64,000 nucleotides of DNA. Origin: Fibrobacteria bacterium. GTDB taxonomy: Bacteria > Fibrobacterota > Fibrobacteria > UBA5070. Numbering within the stretch: position 1 is the first letter of the stretch; every line of letters begins with the position of its first letter. Below, in pieces: positions 55,346 through 63,405 of the stretch. The stretch spans positions 124,001-188,000 of the forward strand of contig JACKCV010000003.1 of the NCBI GenBank assembly GCA_020633825.1, written 5' to 3'. The notes beneath the pieces were generated by a model. It saw nothing but the letters and a program-made list of their open reading frames with translations, ran no database searches and was not told where the DNA came from. Position numbers and translations under genes: made by a program.

Positions 55346-55705
55346 ACGTCCCGCCGTGGGCGACGCGGTCAGGGCGATGTTGCCGAGGATCGCTGCGCCC
55401 GATGGCTCGGGACGCGAGGGTGGAATGTCCTGGATCGGGGATGGACCTGCCGCCAGGGCGAGCTCGACATCGTCGCGCGGGATCCGATCGGCGAGCTGGT
55501 CTTCCTCGAAGTGAAGTCGGGCACCTCCGCCCTCGAACCCGGCGAACAGATCACCACGACCAAGCAACGGCGACTGTGCCGAGCAGCGGTGGCTTGGCTC
55601 GTCGCGCACGATCTCTGGGGTGAATCCGCAAGATTCGACCTGCTTCTGGTGCGGGGGGACGCTCCACCGGAACACATCCAGGATGCCTTCCACTTCGTGG
55701 AATGA
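55346..55705 (+). CDS. YraN/UPF0102 endonuclease-like protein, start unresolved
   Basis: The frame encodes a clear YraN protein: GDVAEDRCARWLGTRGWNVLD, CRQGELDIVARD, LVFLEVKSGT, then TTTKQRRLCRAAVAWL. These are the helix and the nuclease-like Glu/Asp/Lys motifs of the family. No ATG, GTG or TTG exists in frame upstream of the conserved N-terminus down to well inside the kinase gene. Options are a rare start (ACG at 55346 is tentatively used) or a one-base frameshift joining a GTG at 55341. The C-terminus is complete, so the gene looks functional otherwise. Confidence 0.6.
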   Translation, partial: TSRRGRRGQGDVAEDRCARWLGTRGWNVLDRGWTCRQGELDIVARDPIGELVFLEVKSGTSALEPGEQITTTKQRRLCRAAVAWLVAHDLWGESARFDLLLVRGDAPPEHIQDAFHFVE

Positions 55706-55847
55706 CCCTTTTCCCCATCACCGGGGAAGGAGGGATCGCCGCCTTCTCCCCACCGAAGTCTTCGGGGAAGACCAACCCGCGAAACGTGCCCGCCGCAGGC
55801 GCCCCACGAGGAGGGCGGTGAGCGCCTGGCTTCGAGATGCCCCCGCT

Positions 55848-56744
55848 TCAGTCTTCGAGATCGGCGGAGGAGTCGCTTTCCGAGGAGGCATCGGCCCCGC
55901 CTGCGCGCGAGCGGGAACCGCCCCGGAGTCGAGCGTCCAGCTCGGACAACCAGGCTTTGGCCCGATGGAGCCGCGGAATATCCTCCGCCCGCTCGAGGGA
56001 CCCCACGACATTTCGCAGGATACGGGCCGAGATCTCCAGGGTCGAGGCGGCGTCGACCACCCGATCCCTCATCGCCGGGGGAACGGCTCCCACGGCTTCG
56101 AGGAGTTCCTCTTTCCCGATGAATCGCCCGCCGTCGAAACAATCGATCCAAACGGTCCGTCCTTGCCAGATCGAACGCGCCAGGAAATGCCCCGGGAAGG
56201 CGACGCCATCGACCGCGACCCCGACCCGGCGCCCCACCAACTGGAGCACGGAACAGAGCGTGATCGGCAACCCCCTCCGCCGCGCCAGGGCCTGCACGAT
56301 GCTGGAATTGCGAGGAGCGAAGTAGTCTTCCGTGTCCCCTTCGATGGCGCCTTCCCCGAAGAGGAAAGGAACCAAGGTTTCGAGATCCGGTACGAGGTGG
56401 GAATCCAGATAGCGGCGCGCCCATTGATCGAGGAGCCTGCGGGGATCCTCCCGCCCTCCGTAGTCGGCCAACAGGGTGGCCACGAGGGAGTGGAGGCTTT
56501 CCAGGTCGGGACGTACGGACGCCCACAATTCCCAGCCCTTGTCGAGGCGTTCCTCGTCGATTTCATGTCGCAGCCCTGCCAGGAAGGAGCGTTGATGAGG
56601 GTTCAGCTCGACCCCTTCGTCGTCCATGGCTTGCAAAGGATCGTTCCCCAGGTCTCGCAGACGCCCAATCACCGCCTGCCGAACGCGCGGCGAATCGTCG
56701 TCGATCAGAAGAAGCAGCTTGCTCCAGTCCCCTGGCCTATCCAT
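55848..56744 (-). CDS. SirB1-type transglutaminase-like protein
   Basis: 298 residues. HEAT-like start (SPRVRQAVIGRLRDLGNDPL), then the SirB1 N-terminal core: YFAPRNSSIVQALARRRGLPITLCSVLQLVGRRVGV (short: RRGLPITLCSVLQLVGRRVG) and GVAFPGHFLAR, DCFDGGRF. The C-terminus is Ser/Asp/Glu-rich and may be disordered. Function of the family is unclear. Convergent with YraN; 55706-55847 between them holds only short GC hairpins. Divergent from the DUF486 gene with 23 bp between. Confidence 0.83.
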   Translation of the reverse strand: MDRPGDWSKLLLLIDDDSPRVRQAVIGRLRDLGNDPLQAMDDEGVELNPHQRSFLAGLRHEIDEERLDKGWELWASVRPDLESLHSLVATLLADYGGREDPRRLLDQWARRYLDSHLVPDLETLVPFLFGEGAIEGDTEDYFAPRNSSIVQALARRRGLPITLCSVLQLVGRRVGVAVDGVAFPGHFLARSIWQGRTVWIDCFDGGRFIGKEELLEAVGAVPPAMRDRVVDAASTLEISARILRNVVGSLERAEDIPRLHRAKAWLSELDARLRGGSRSRAGGADASSESDSSADLED

Positions 56745-56767
56745 CCCTTCAAGCTACCATTTCCGCC

Positions 56768-57109
56768 ATGCTGTTGCCCGTATTGACTGCCGGGATGCTC
56801 GTCCTTTCCAATCTTTTCATGACCTTCGCCTGGTACGGCCATCTCAAGCACCTCTCCGATCGACCTTGGTGGGTGGCGGCACTGCTCAGTTGGGGAGTCG
56901 CCTTGGCGGAGTACATGATCATGGTGCCGGCCAATCGGCTCGGCGCACGGGAACTCAGTCTCGGCCAGCTCAAGATCCTGCAGGAGGTGGTGACGTTGAG
57001 CGTCTTCGTCCCCTTCAGCGTGTTCTACATGGGCCAGTCCCTGAAATGGGATTACCTGTGGGCCGGATTTTGCCTGGCTGGAGCGGTGTACTTCCTTTTC
57101 CGCTCCTGA
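56768..57109 (+). CDS. DUF486 (DMT-like) membrane protein
   Basis: 113 residues, four membrane helices. FMTFAWYGHLKHLSDRPWWVA, SWGVALAEYMIMVPANRLG, LKILQEVVTLSVFVPFSVFYMGQ and YLWAGFCLAGAVYF (read in pieces) match the DUF486 group of small multidrug-transporter-like proteins. Function unknown. No clear ribosome-binding site; the gene stands alone. Confidence 0.85.
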   Translation: MLLPVLTAGMLVLSNLFMTFAWYGHLKHLSDRPWWVAALLSWGVALAEYMIMVPANRLGARELSLGQLKILQEVVTLSVFVPFSVFYMGQSLKWDYLWAGFCLAGAVYFLFRS

Positions 57110-57297
57110 GGATCTCCTCCGCTTTCCAGATTCCCCAATCGGCCGGACTCCGCTCAAGGCGCGAGGCATCGCTCCCGCGGAGACGATCCGAGAGCATCGC
57201 TGTGCAGGAGGTGGTCCATCGCTTGCACCGGAAGCTACCCTTTGCCACACCCGCGAGTGGAACCATTCGTCGAGGATGGAAGGAGCATCGAGGTCGC

Positions 57298-58263
57298 ATG
57301 GGCAAGGGTCGGCAAGTCGCGCGTTCAGGTTCCGCGGAGGAAGGTCTTCCCTCCCCTTCGAAAAACGATCCCTACCGTCGCATGGGCTCCCTCCTCGAGG
57401 AGATCTCCCGGATCGAGGAGGACGTCGCCTACCTCGAGCAGACCATCCCCCCCCTGCGCGCCCGACTGGATGCCGCGGTGGTCCCCTTGCTCGAAGAGAT
57501 CGTCGTCCAGCGCAAGGAAATGCTGGCCCAGGCGCAACGGGTCGCCTCCGGCCCATCGCTTCCCCGCTCCCTGCGTCGGGAAGCCGACCAGCTCGTCCAT
57601 CACTTGGCTGCCGACCTCGAGGAACGATTCGGGGTCGCGGTCGACGCGCTCATGGGAGAGGTCCTTCCCGAGGAGGATCCCGATTCCGCGGACGACTTCG
57701 ACTGGGCCGACCAGGGGCGTCGTGCCGCATGGGACTCCCCGCCACCGCCTCCACGCCGGAACCCGCGCCCGACGACTCCGGAATCGGCGGCCAAGGACAT
57801 CTACCGGAATCTCGCCCGGGAGTTGCATCCGGACAAGGCCCGCGACGCCTCCCAACGCGAAGACCGAACACGCGCCATGCAGGAGCTCACGGTCGCCTGG
57901 GGAAATCGCGACCTGGGGACGCTGCTCCGACTCCTGCACGTCCACGGCTCCGAGGAGACCAAGGCCGACAGCCTCGAGGGAGCGAGCCTCCAGGCCTGCC
58001 TTCAGGGGCTGCAAGCCCGCTGGGAAGAACTCCGTTCCCGGGAGAAGATGTTGCGCCACCGGGGACTCCCAGAGGGTGCGGTGGACTGGATGCTGCTGGC
58101 CAAGGAGCCGAAGGTCTTCGAACGTCTACTCCGCAAGCGCAGGGCTCCTGTCCGCGAGGAATTGCAGGCGGTGCTCCAATGGAAAGCGCAATGGCTCCGG
58201 CCAGGCGGGTTGGCCGATTTCCTGGGTCGATACGCACCGCAGGAGTGGGAGCGTTTTCTCTGA
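57298..58263 (+). CDS. J-domain-containing protein
   Basis: 321 residues from ATG 57298 (GAGGT five bases upstream). Residues ~20-75 form a coiled coil (LEEISRIEEDVAYLEQTIPPL). At ~155-205 a J domain is visible: AAKDIYRNLARELHPDKARD followed by RTRAMQELTVAWGNRD, with the HPD tripeptide intact, so it should stimulate an Hsp70 ATPase. The rest is helical. No client-binding motifs of DnaJ itself (no zinc finger), so this is a class C co-chaperone. Confidence 0.8.
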   Translation: MGKGRQVARSGSAEEGLPSPSKNDPYRRMGSLLEEISRIEEDVAYLEQTIPPLRARLDAAVVPLLEEIVVQRKEMLAQAQRVASGPSLPRSLRREADQLVHHLAADLEERFGVAVDALMGEVLPEEDPDSADDFDWADQGRRAAWDSPPPPPRRNPRPTTPESAAKDIYRNLARELHPDKARDASQREDRTRAMQELTVAWGNRDLGTLLRLLHVHGSEETKADSLEGASLQACLQGLQARWEELRSREKMLRHRGLPEGAVDWMLLAKEPKVFERLLRKRRAPVREELQAVLQWKAQWLRPGGLADFLGRYAPQEWERFL

Positions 58264-58351
58264 GCAGCTTTGGACGATCGAGCGGAATCGGAAGAGAACG
58301 AAGCGGAGCACCACACGCGGGGACGGGAATCTCGCTCTCTCCCCCATCAAC

Positions 58352-58380
58352 AAAAAAGGCCCTGCATCACGCGAGGGCCT
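58352..58380 (-). terminator. Intrinsic terminator of the H1-like gene
   Basis: On the minus strand AGGCCCT and AGGGCCT (58374-58380, 58357-58363) form the stem around a ten-base loop, followed by TTTTTTG. It lies 30 bp past the stop of the H1-like gene. Confidence 0.85.
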
Positions 58381-58410
58381 CGGAAGAAGGAACGAAGGTC
58401 GCGAGTGGCG

Positions 58411-58608
58411 TCACTCGCCCAACATTTCCTTTTCGCGCTTGCGCTCCTGGATGCTGGTTCGCAGGTCTTGCGCGATGGTCTTGATGTCCTGGAGGATCTT
58501 GCGGGAACGGGTGCCGGCGACCGCGTTTCCCTTGGCATCGAACTTCTCGTATTCGGTGCGGAGGGAATCGATCAGGCCACGCAGTTCGTCGATCTTCGCC
58601 AGACTCAT
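58411..58608 (-). CDS. Histone H1-like (Hc1-type) nucleoid protein
   Basis: 65 residues, starting behind GGAG. Sequence pattern SLRTEYEKFDAKGNAVAGTRSRKILQDIKTIAQDLR (read in two halves: EYEKFDAKGNAVAGTRSRK and ILQDIKTIAQDLRTSIQE) is that of the short Hc1/H1-like proteins known from Chlamydiae and the FCB group: a helical hairpin around KGNxxAGTRxRK. It should bind and compact DNA without sequence specificity. Unlike eukaryote-type tails it has no Lys/Ala-rich extension. Single gene with a strong terminator, consistent with high expression. Confidence 0.8.
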   Translation of the reverse strand: MSLAKIDELRGLIDSLRTEYEKFDAKGNAVAGTRSRKILQDIKTIAQDLRTSIQERKREKEMLGE

Positions 58609-58718
58609 GAGGGGAACTCCTGGAAATCTTCCCTATCACGGGAAAGCGACTTCGGTTTCGTATCGATGGATCCCAGCCTCCGGGCCCACCTGCGGGACCT
58701 CGAGGGAGAAACCTTTAG

Positions 58719-58791
58719 CTGGCTGAGCAGGACTCGAACCTGCGACCGGGCGGTTAACAGCCGCCTGCTCTACCGACTGAGCTATCAGCCA
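58719..58791 (-). tRNA. tRNA-Asn, anticodon GTT
   Basis: 73 bases, acceptor TGGCTGA/TCAGCCA with discriminator G, D-arm GCTCAGTCGGTAGAGC, anticodon loop CTGTTAA (GTT), T-arm GGTTCGAGTCC. CCA not encoded. It lies between the H1-like gene and the flavoprotein gene. Confidence 0.96.
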
Positions 58792-58860
58792 AAGGAAGAA
58801 TCAAAATATAAGCGCGAAGCCGACCATTTCAAGGGTCCGGAACGCCCCTCGGGGGATTTT

Positions 58861-60105
58861 TTAGCCGAAGAGCACCCGGAGGTAGAACAGGGGCGACGCC
58901 AAGGTTTTCTTGGGGATCACGTTGGCGAGCATCCCGGAAATCTGTTCCCGGACGTATTCCGACCTCGCCGCCTTGCCCAGCACCCAGTTGAGGAGCCACT
59001 TCTTGCGGCCAATCTTCTGCAGCTTGTGGGAAAGCATGAGCTCCGGTCCGAGATAGGCCCAGAACCGATCGTCGTAGCGCTGGAGAAAGGCGGACGAAAC
59101 ATCCCCGGCGTCGATGGCTTCCTTCGCCGCATGGGCGGCCATCTTCCCCGAGTGCATCGCGGCCCCCACCCCTTCCCCCGTGAAGGGGTCGATGAGGCCT
59201 GCGGCATCCCCGGCCAGCAACCAGCCGTCGCCGAACATGCGACGCCGCTTGGATCCCAAGGGCAACTCCCACTGGACCGGGCGTTCCATGGGCTTGGCGC
59301 GAGCGAAACGCTCCTGGAACAGGGGGTTGGCGATGGCTTTGGCGAGAAGCTCCCGGAGGTCGACATCGCGAGCCTTGATGTCGTGGTCGAGCATCCCCAA
59401 TCCGACATTGGCTTTTCCGTCCTCCAGAGGGAAGATCCAGAAATACCCGGGAATGATGTCTTCCACGAAATGGACTTCGATGGCCTCGGTCAGTCCTTCC
59501 ACACCCTCCCAGTACTGGCGCAAGGCGGAACACCAATGCATCGGGTCACGCTCGAAAGCACCGGTCTGCCTGCTGACGATGGATCGGTAGCCGTCGCATC
59601 CGATCACGACCTTGGCCCGGTAGGTCTCCGGGTTCCCGGTTCCGTATTGTTCGCCGACGACGCCGACGACACGATCCCCCTCGCGGACGAGATCGGAAAC
59701 CTTGAATTGGAGACGGATGGATTCGGCGGGCAAGGTGGCCTGCACCTTGCGGAAGAGCACTTCGTCGAAGACCTTGCGGCGGACCACGTACCCATCGGTC
59801 TTCTGCTTCGCCCCCGGAGGATTGAAGGTGATGTGCACCACATCCCCCTTGGGTGAACTGAACACGACCCCTTGGGAATACCCGTGAGGGCCTTGGGCGA
59901 TGGTGTCGAGGAGGTCCAGCTCCCGGAGGATCGGGATGCATTTGCCCGCGACGGCATCGCCGCAGATCTTGTCCTTGGGGACCGAGCGCGCCTCCAGGAG
60001 CACGACCTTCAACCCGAGTCGGGCGGCATAGATCGCCGCCGTGCAACCGGCAGGGCCGGCCCCCACCACTACCACGTCCACGTCGTGCACGGCGCTCGTT
60101 TCCAT
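58861..60105 (-). CDS. Geranylgeranyl reductase-family flavoprotein
   Basis: 414 residues from ATG 60105, chosen because AAAGGAAG precedes it. FAD dinucleotide fold DVVVVGAGPAGCTAAIYAARLG, KDKICGDAVAGK, CDGYRSIVSRQ, IIPGYFWIFPLEDGKANVGLGM, and GDAAGLIDPFTGEGVGAAMHSG are those of the GGR/ChlP family. Members reduce double bonds in geranylgeranyl chains of lipids or quinone side chains. ispA/dxs in the same window supply such chains. Substrate unproven. Confidence 0.86.
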   Translation of the reverse strand: METSAVHDVDVVVVGAGPAGCTAAIYAARLGLKVVLLEARSVPKDKICGDAVAGKCIPILRELDLLDTIAQGPHGYSQGVVFSSPKGDVVHITFNPPGAKQKTDGYVVRRKVFDEVLFRKVQATLPAESIRLQFKVSDLVREGDRVVGVVGEQYGTGNPETYRAKVVIGCDGYRSIVSRQTGAFERDPMHWCSALRQYWEGVEGLTEAIEVHFVEDIIPGYFWIFPLEDGKANVGLGMLDHDIKARDVDLRELLAKAIANPLFQERFARAKPMERPVQWELPLGSKRRRMFGDGWLLAGDAAGLIDPFTGEGVGAAMHSGKMAAHAAKEAIDAGDVSSAFLQRYDDRFWAYLGPELMLSHKLQKIGRKKWLLNWVLGKAARSEYVREQISGMLANVIPKKTLASPLFYLRVLFG

Positions 60106-60424
60106 CGCTTCCTTTCCGATCATGAGAGGGAGTTGCAACCTAGCAATCCCAGCCCCTTCGCAAAGCTAAGCCCGACTGCGGCCCTTCCGGGTTCGGAGCC
60201 CGTTGCATCACCACCGGCTTCGTGGAACCTCCACCACCACACCCCGCTCGCGAACGGTGACCCCCGAGGAGATTCACTCCGCCCCCCATTTCCCGGGAAG
60301 CGAAACCCAAGCGCGAGGGACTCCGCCTCTTCCCGTGCCCCGCGGAACCGCCGAGGACGGGCGAGCTCGGGCGCAAACCGTTTCCCACTCCAATCAGGCA
60401 ATTTGAGAAAACACCACCCATCCC

Positions 60425-60453
60425 TTGGCGAATGGGAAGGGAATAGCTAAGAT
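60425..60453 (+). promoter_or_regulatory. Candidate sigma-70 promoter of rpmB
   Basis: TTGGCG (60425-60430), a 17-base spacer and TAAGAT (60448-60453), 35 bp before the rpmB start codon. Four of six bases match in each box. The remainder of 60106-60424 shows no gene or other signal. Confidence 0.45.
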
Positions 60454-60487
60454 TTCCGCCTCTCAACGTCTGCAGGAGTGAAGAATC

Positions 60488-60709
60488 ATGAGCCACAAGT
60501 GCGAAGTCACCGGAAAGAACCGCCTGGTCGGCAACCTCGTGTCGCACGCCAACAACCATAGCAAGATGGTTCAGCGCGCCAACGTCCAGAAGAAGCGCGT
60601 GTTCGTGCCCGAGATCGGCAAGTGGATCCTCATCCGCGTGTCCGCGGCCGGGTTGCGCACCATCTCCAAGATCGGCCCCGCGAAGGCCCTCGGACTGGTC
60701 AGCAAGTAA
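60488..60709 (+). CDS. rpmB: 50S ribosomal protein L28
   Basis: 73 residues: MSHKCEVTGKNRLVGNLVSH, NNHSKMVQRANVQKKRVF and ISKIGPAKALGLV follow the L28 pattern, although the first Cys pair is partly lost (a single CEVTGK). AGGAG precedes the ATG. No rpmG follows, as in many genomes outside Gammaproteobacteria; a strong terminator ends the gene. Confidence 0.95.
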   Translation: MSHKCEVTGKNRLVGNLVSHANNHSKMVQRANVQKKRVFVPEIGKWILIRVSAAGLRTISKIGPAKALGLVSK

Positions 60710-60729
60710 CCGCCATCCAAGTTTCGGAA

Positions 60730-60763
60730 CGCCCGGAGATCCATGCGGTCTCCGGGCGTTTTT
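60730..60763 (+). terminator. Intrinsic terminator of rpmB
   Basis: CGCCCGGAGA (60730-60739) pairs perfectly with 60749-60758 around a nine-base loop and is followed by TTTTTCG. Confidence 0.92.
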
Positions 60764-60829
60764 CGTTTTCCGTCGAGTCATCTCCGGCTGGAGCGGGCGC
60801 CCACCGGAGATGACAGCCGCCTCGATCCG

Positions 60830-62062
60830 TCAGTGCAGACTTCCCCGGGGCAGCAAAGTACGAGAGGTGGATCCTCCGGGAGTTCGCCACTCCAGGATCC
60901 CCATGCCCGCGTTCGAGCCCAGGGATGCCTTGGGGATCATCCCGTCTTCCTGGGCGATTCCCGTCGCGAGCGTTCGACCTGCGGGATCGGTCAGACGCCA
61001 GGTGCTCCCCCCCTCGGGCAAGCGGATGCCCTCTCGGGTCCAGACCCATCGCACGGGAACGGGCTCCCGCCCTGGGGACGCCGTCACCTTGGCATCGAGG
61101 TAGGCCGCACTGCCCAGGACCAAGGCACGACCAGCGGAATCGAACCCCGTGGATCCAGGTGAATTGTCGTCCTCGTAGGTGAGGGCGAGGGTTTCCTCGC
61201 GTCGCGTGGACCACCAATACCCTTCTGGGTACCGGAACGCCGTCCCCCCCCCCCAACTGGTCACGAAACTCCAGTTCTCGATGCCTCCCGGAAAGAAGGA
61301 CTGCACCCCCTGGATGAACTTCTTCTCCAGTTCCGTGTAGAGCCAGGAAGTTCCAGCTTCCAGGTGGTAGAAGAAGAACCGCGTGCCGTTGTACTTGTCC
61401 GAATGGAGGTTGAGGGCCACTTCCACCGGAAGCCCTCCGGTCTGGAACCCTTGGAAGAGCGCGCGCAGCGCCAGCACTTCCGGCTCCGGTTGCGGAACAT
61501 CCCAATTGCTTTCGATGTCGACCAGGTTCGCATTGGTGCGCTCCAAGCCTTCCACAACCCCGTCGGGGTTGTACATGGGGATGACGACGAACACGAAATC
61601 CCGTCGGAGGCGCCTTCCGATTTCCGAGTCTTCCAGCAAGGTCCGGATCATTTCGCGAGCCACCCAGAATGCCTGCACCTCGACCGGGTGGGTCCGCGCA
61701 TGGACCACCACGCGGTGCTTGGGACCGATGCGGCCGGCGTCGGACTTCAAGCTGTCGGTGGAATCGGTGATGGCGACCATCCACAGGGGACGTCCACGCA
61801 CGGACGCACCGAAGGAGTCGATCCGCACCGCGGGATGAGATCGCCAGACCTCCATGTCCCGGGCTAGGGAATCGAGGTCGTACCCCCAGCCATCCTGCGC
61901 CCGCCCCTCCGATGGAAGAAAACCCAGGAAAGTCGCGACGAGAGCGAGGAGTCGAAATGTCCCGTTCCACTCGGCGAATCGACCCCGGATCCCCCCAAGG
62001 CGCGAACACCGGCGCGAGCGAAGCGGGAGGGGCGAAAACGAACAGGTGATCGGGATGGACAT
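60830..62062 (-). CDS. Secreted M14 zinc carboxypeptidase
   Basis: About 411 residues if started at ATG 62062; the true start is uncertain, but a signal-peptide-like FRLLALVATFLGFLPSEGRAQ lies near residue 35-55. M14 elements: zinc ligands in VHARTHPVEVQAFW (HxxE) and LNLHSDKYN, substrate Arg/Asn region VIPMYNPDGVVEG, and the catalytic Glu in ALTYEDDNS. A C-terminal ~90-residue beta-rich module follows, ending WRTPGGSTSRTLLPRG, perhaps a sorting or binding domain. Probably degrades peptides in the periplasm or outside. Confidence 0.82.
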   Translation of the reverse strand: MSIPITCSFSPLPLRSRRCSRLGGIRGRFAEWNGTFRLLALVATFLGFLPSEGRAQDGWGYDLDSLARDMEVWRSHPAVRIDSFGASVRGRPLWMVAITDSTDSLKSDAGRIGPKHRVVVHARTHPVEVQAFWVAREMIRTLLEDSEIGRRLRRDFVFVVIPMYNPDGVVEGLERTNANLVDIESNWDVPQPEPEVLALRALFQGFQTGGLPVEVALNLHSDKYNGTRFFFYHLEAGTSWLYTELEKKFIQGVQSFFPGGIENWSFVTSWGGGTAFRYPEGYWWSTRREETLALTYEDDNSPGSTGFDSAGRALVLGSAAYLDAKVTASPGREPVPVRWVWTREGIRLPEGGSTWRLTDPAGRTLATGIAQEDGMIPKASLGSNAGMGILEWRTPGGSTSRTLLPRGSLH

Positions 62063-62193
62063 CCCAGGGAAGATAGGATGGAATCCCGAGTCCGCACCGT
62101 CGTCGGAACGCATCCCGGGCCAGGGTCCGAACGACCGGCTGCCGGAATCTGTCGGCCATCGGTCGTCTGGTCGGCCGCGGAGAGTCCTGTTTC

Positions 62194-63405
62194 CTATCGA
62201 ACCGATCCCTCGACTCGCGCGGCGACCTTGCCGTCCCCGAAAAGGAGATCCACGGCGTCTCCCGCGTGCAACGCGGCGGCGGAGGTGACCACCCGGCCTT
62301 CGGAAGTCTGGATCGCCGCGTACCCGCGGGAAAGCACCCGCAATGGCGAGAGGGCGTCGAGCCTTCCCGCGAGGGAAGCGATTCGATATCCGGTGCGTTC
62401 CAGACGCAGTTCCCCGGCGCGTTCGAGACGATCGGTGAAGAGGTCGAGGGATTGTCGCGGACGCTCCAGGAGCATCTCGGGGCGCGACAACGACGGACGT
62501 CCGGCCAGGGAATCCAATCGTTCCCGGCGACGTTCCACCAAGCGCAGCAAGGCATCACCCGATCGTTCCAGGCTCTCCTGCAGTTCGGCGAGAAGGGCCA
62601 GACGTTCCGGCCCGACCAGTTCGGCGGCCGCGGAGGGAGTCGGGGCACGCAGGTCCGCGACATGGTCGCACAGGGTCGTGTCGGTCTCGTGCCCCACTGC
62701 GGAAACCGTGGGGAAGGGACATGCCGCCACGGCGCGCACCAGGAGCTCCTCGTTGAAGCCCCACAGATCCTCCATGGATCCTCCCCCGCGGGCGATCACC
62801 ACCACGTCCGGGGCCTGTTCCGTGCCCTCCAGGGCGGCCAACCGCTCCAGGGCTCGGACCACCGAAGGCACGCACTCCGCCCCCTGAACCGCCGCCGGCA
62901 CGATGAGGAGTTCCAGATGCGGACTCCGCCGGGACAGGACATGTTGGATGTCCTGGATCACAGCCCCGGTGGGGGATGTGACGACGGCGACGCGGAAAGG
63001 CCAGACGGGCAGATCCTTCTTGCGGGAAGCCTCGAACAGTCCCTCGGCGGCGAGTTTCCGCTTGAGCTCCTCGAATCTCGCGGCGAGATCCCCTTGTCCG
63101 GCGGGCTTCAGGTGGTTGGCGACCAGCTGGTAGGCTCCCCGTGGCTCGTAGACGGTCAGTCGCCCGGATACGACGACGGCGTCGCCTTCGCGGGGCACCT
63201 CCACCAACCGACTGGCCTGGTTTCGCCACATGCAGCAAGGCAGGACGGCACCCGAATCCTTCAAGGAGAAGTAGAGGTGACCGCTCGAGTGCCGTTTGAT
63301 CTGGGAGATCTCCCCCTCGACCAGGATGGTCTCGAAATCCTCCTCGAGGATCGATCGGATGGCCTGGGTGAGCTCGCTGACGGTGACGGGCTGGTGGACG
63401 CTCAT
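62194..63405 (-). CDS. xseA: Exodeoxyribonuclease VII large subunit
   Basis: 403 residues from ATG 63405, which overlaps the folD stop (ATGA). N-terminal OB fold (ILVEGEISQIKRHSSGHLYFSLKD), catalytic region VAVVTSPTGAVIQDI, VIARGGGSMEDLWGFNEELL, SAVGHETDTTLCDHVADLRAPTPSAAAEL (in pieces), coiled coil, then LSRGYAAIQT. Degrades single-stranded DNA with XseB, encoded at 17150. folD-xseA is a known neighbourhood. Confidence 0.95.
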   Translation of the reverse strand: MSVHQPVTVSELTQAIRSILEEDFETILVEGEISQIKRHSSGHLYFSLKDSGAVLPCCMWRNQASRLVEVPREGDAVVVSGRLTVYEPRGAYQLVANHLKPAGQGDLAARFEELKRKLAAEGLFEASRKKDLPVWPFRVAVVTSPTGAVIQDIQHVLSRRSPHLELLIVPAAVQGAECVPSVVRALERLAALEGTEQAPDVVVIARGGGSMEDLWGFNEELLVRAVAACPFPTVSAVGHETDTTLCDHVADLRAPTPSAAAELVGPERLALLAELQESLERSGDALLRLVERRRERLDSLAGRPSLSRPEMLLERPRQSLDLFTDRLERAGELRLERTGYRIASLAGRLDALSPLRVLSRGYAAIQTSEGRVVTSAAALHAGDAVDLLFGDGKVAARVEGSVR

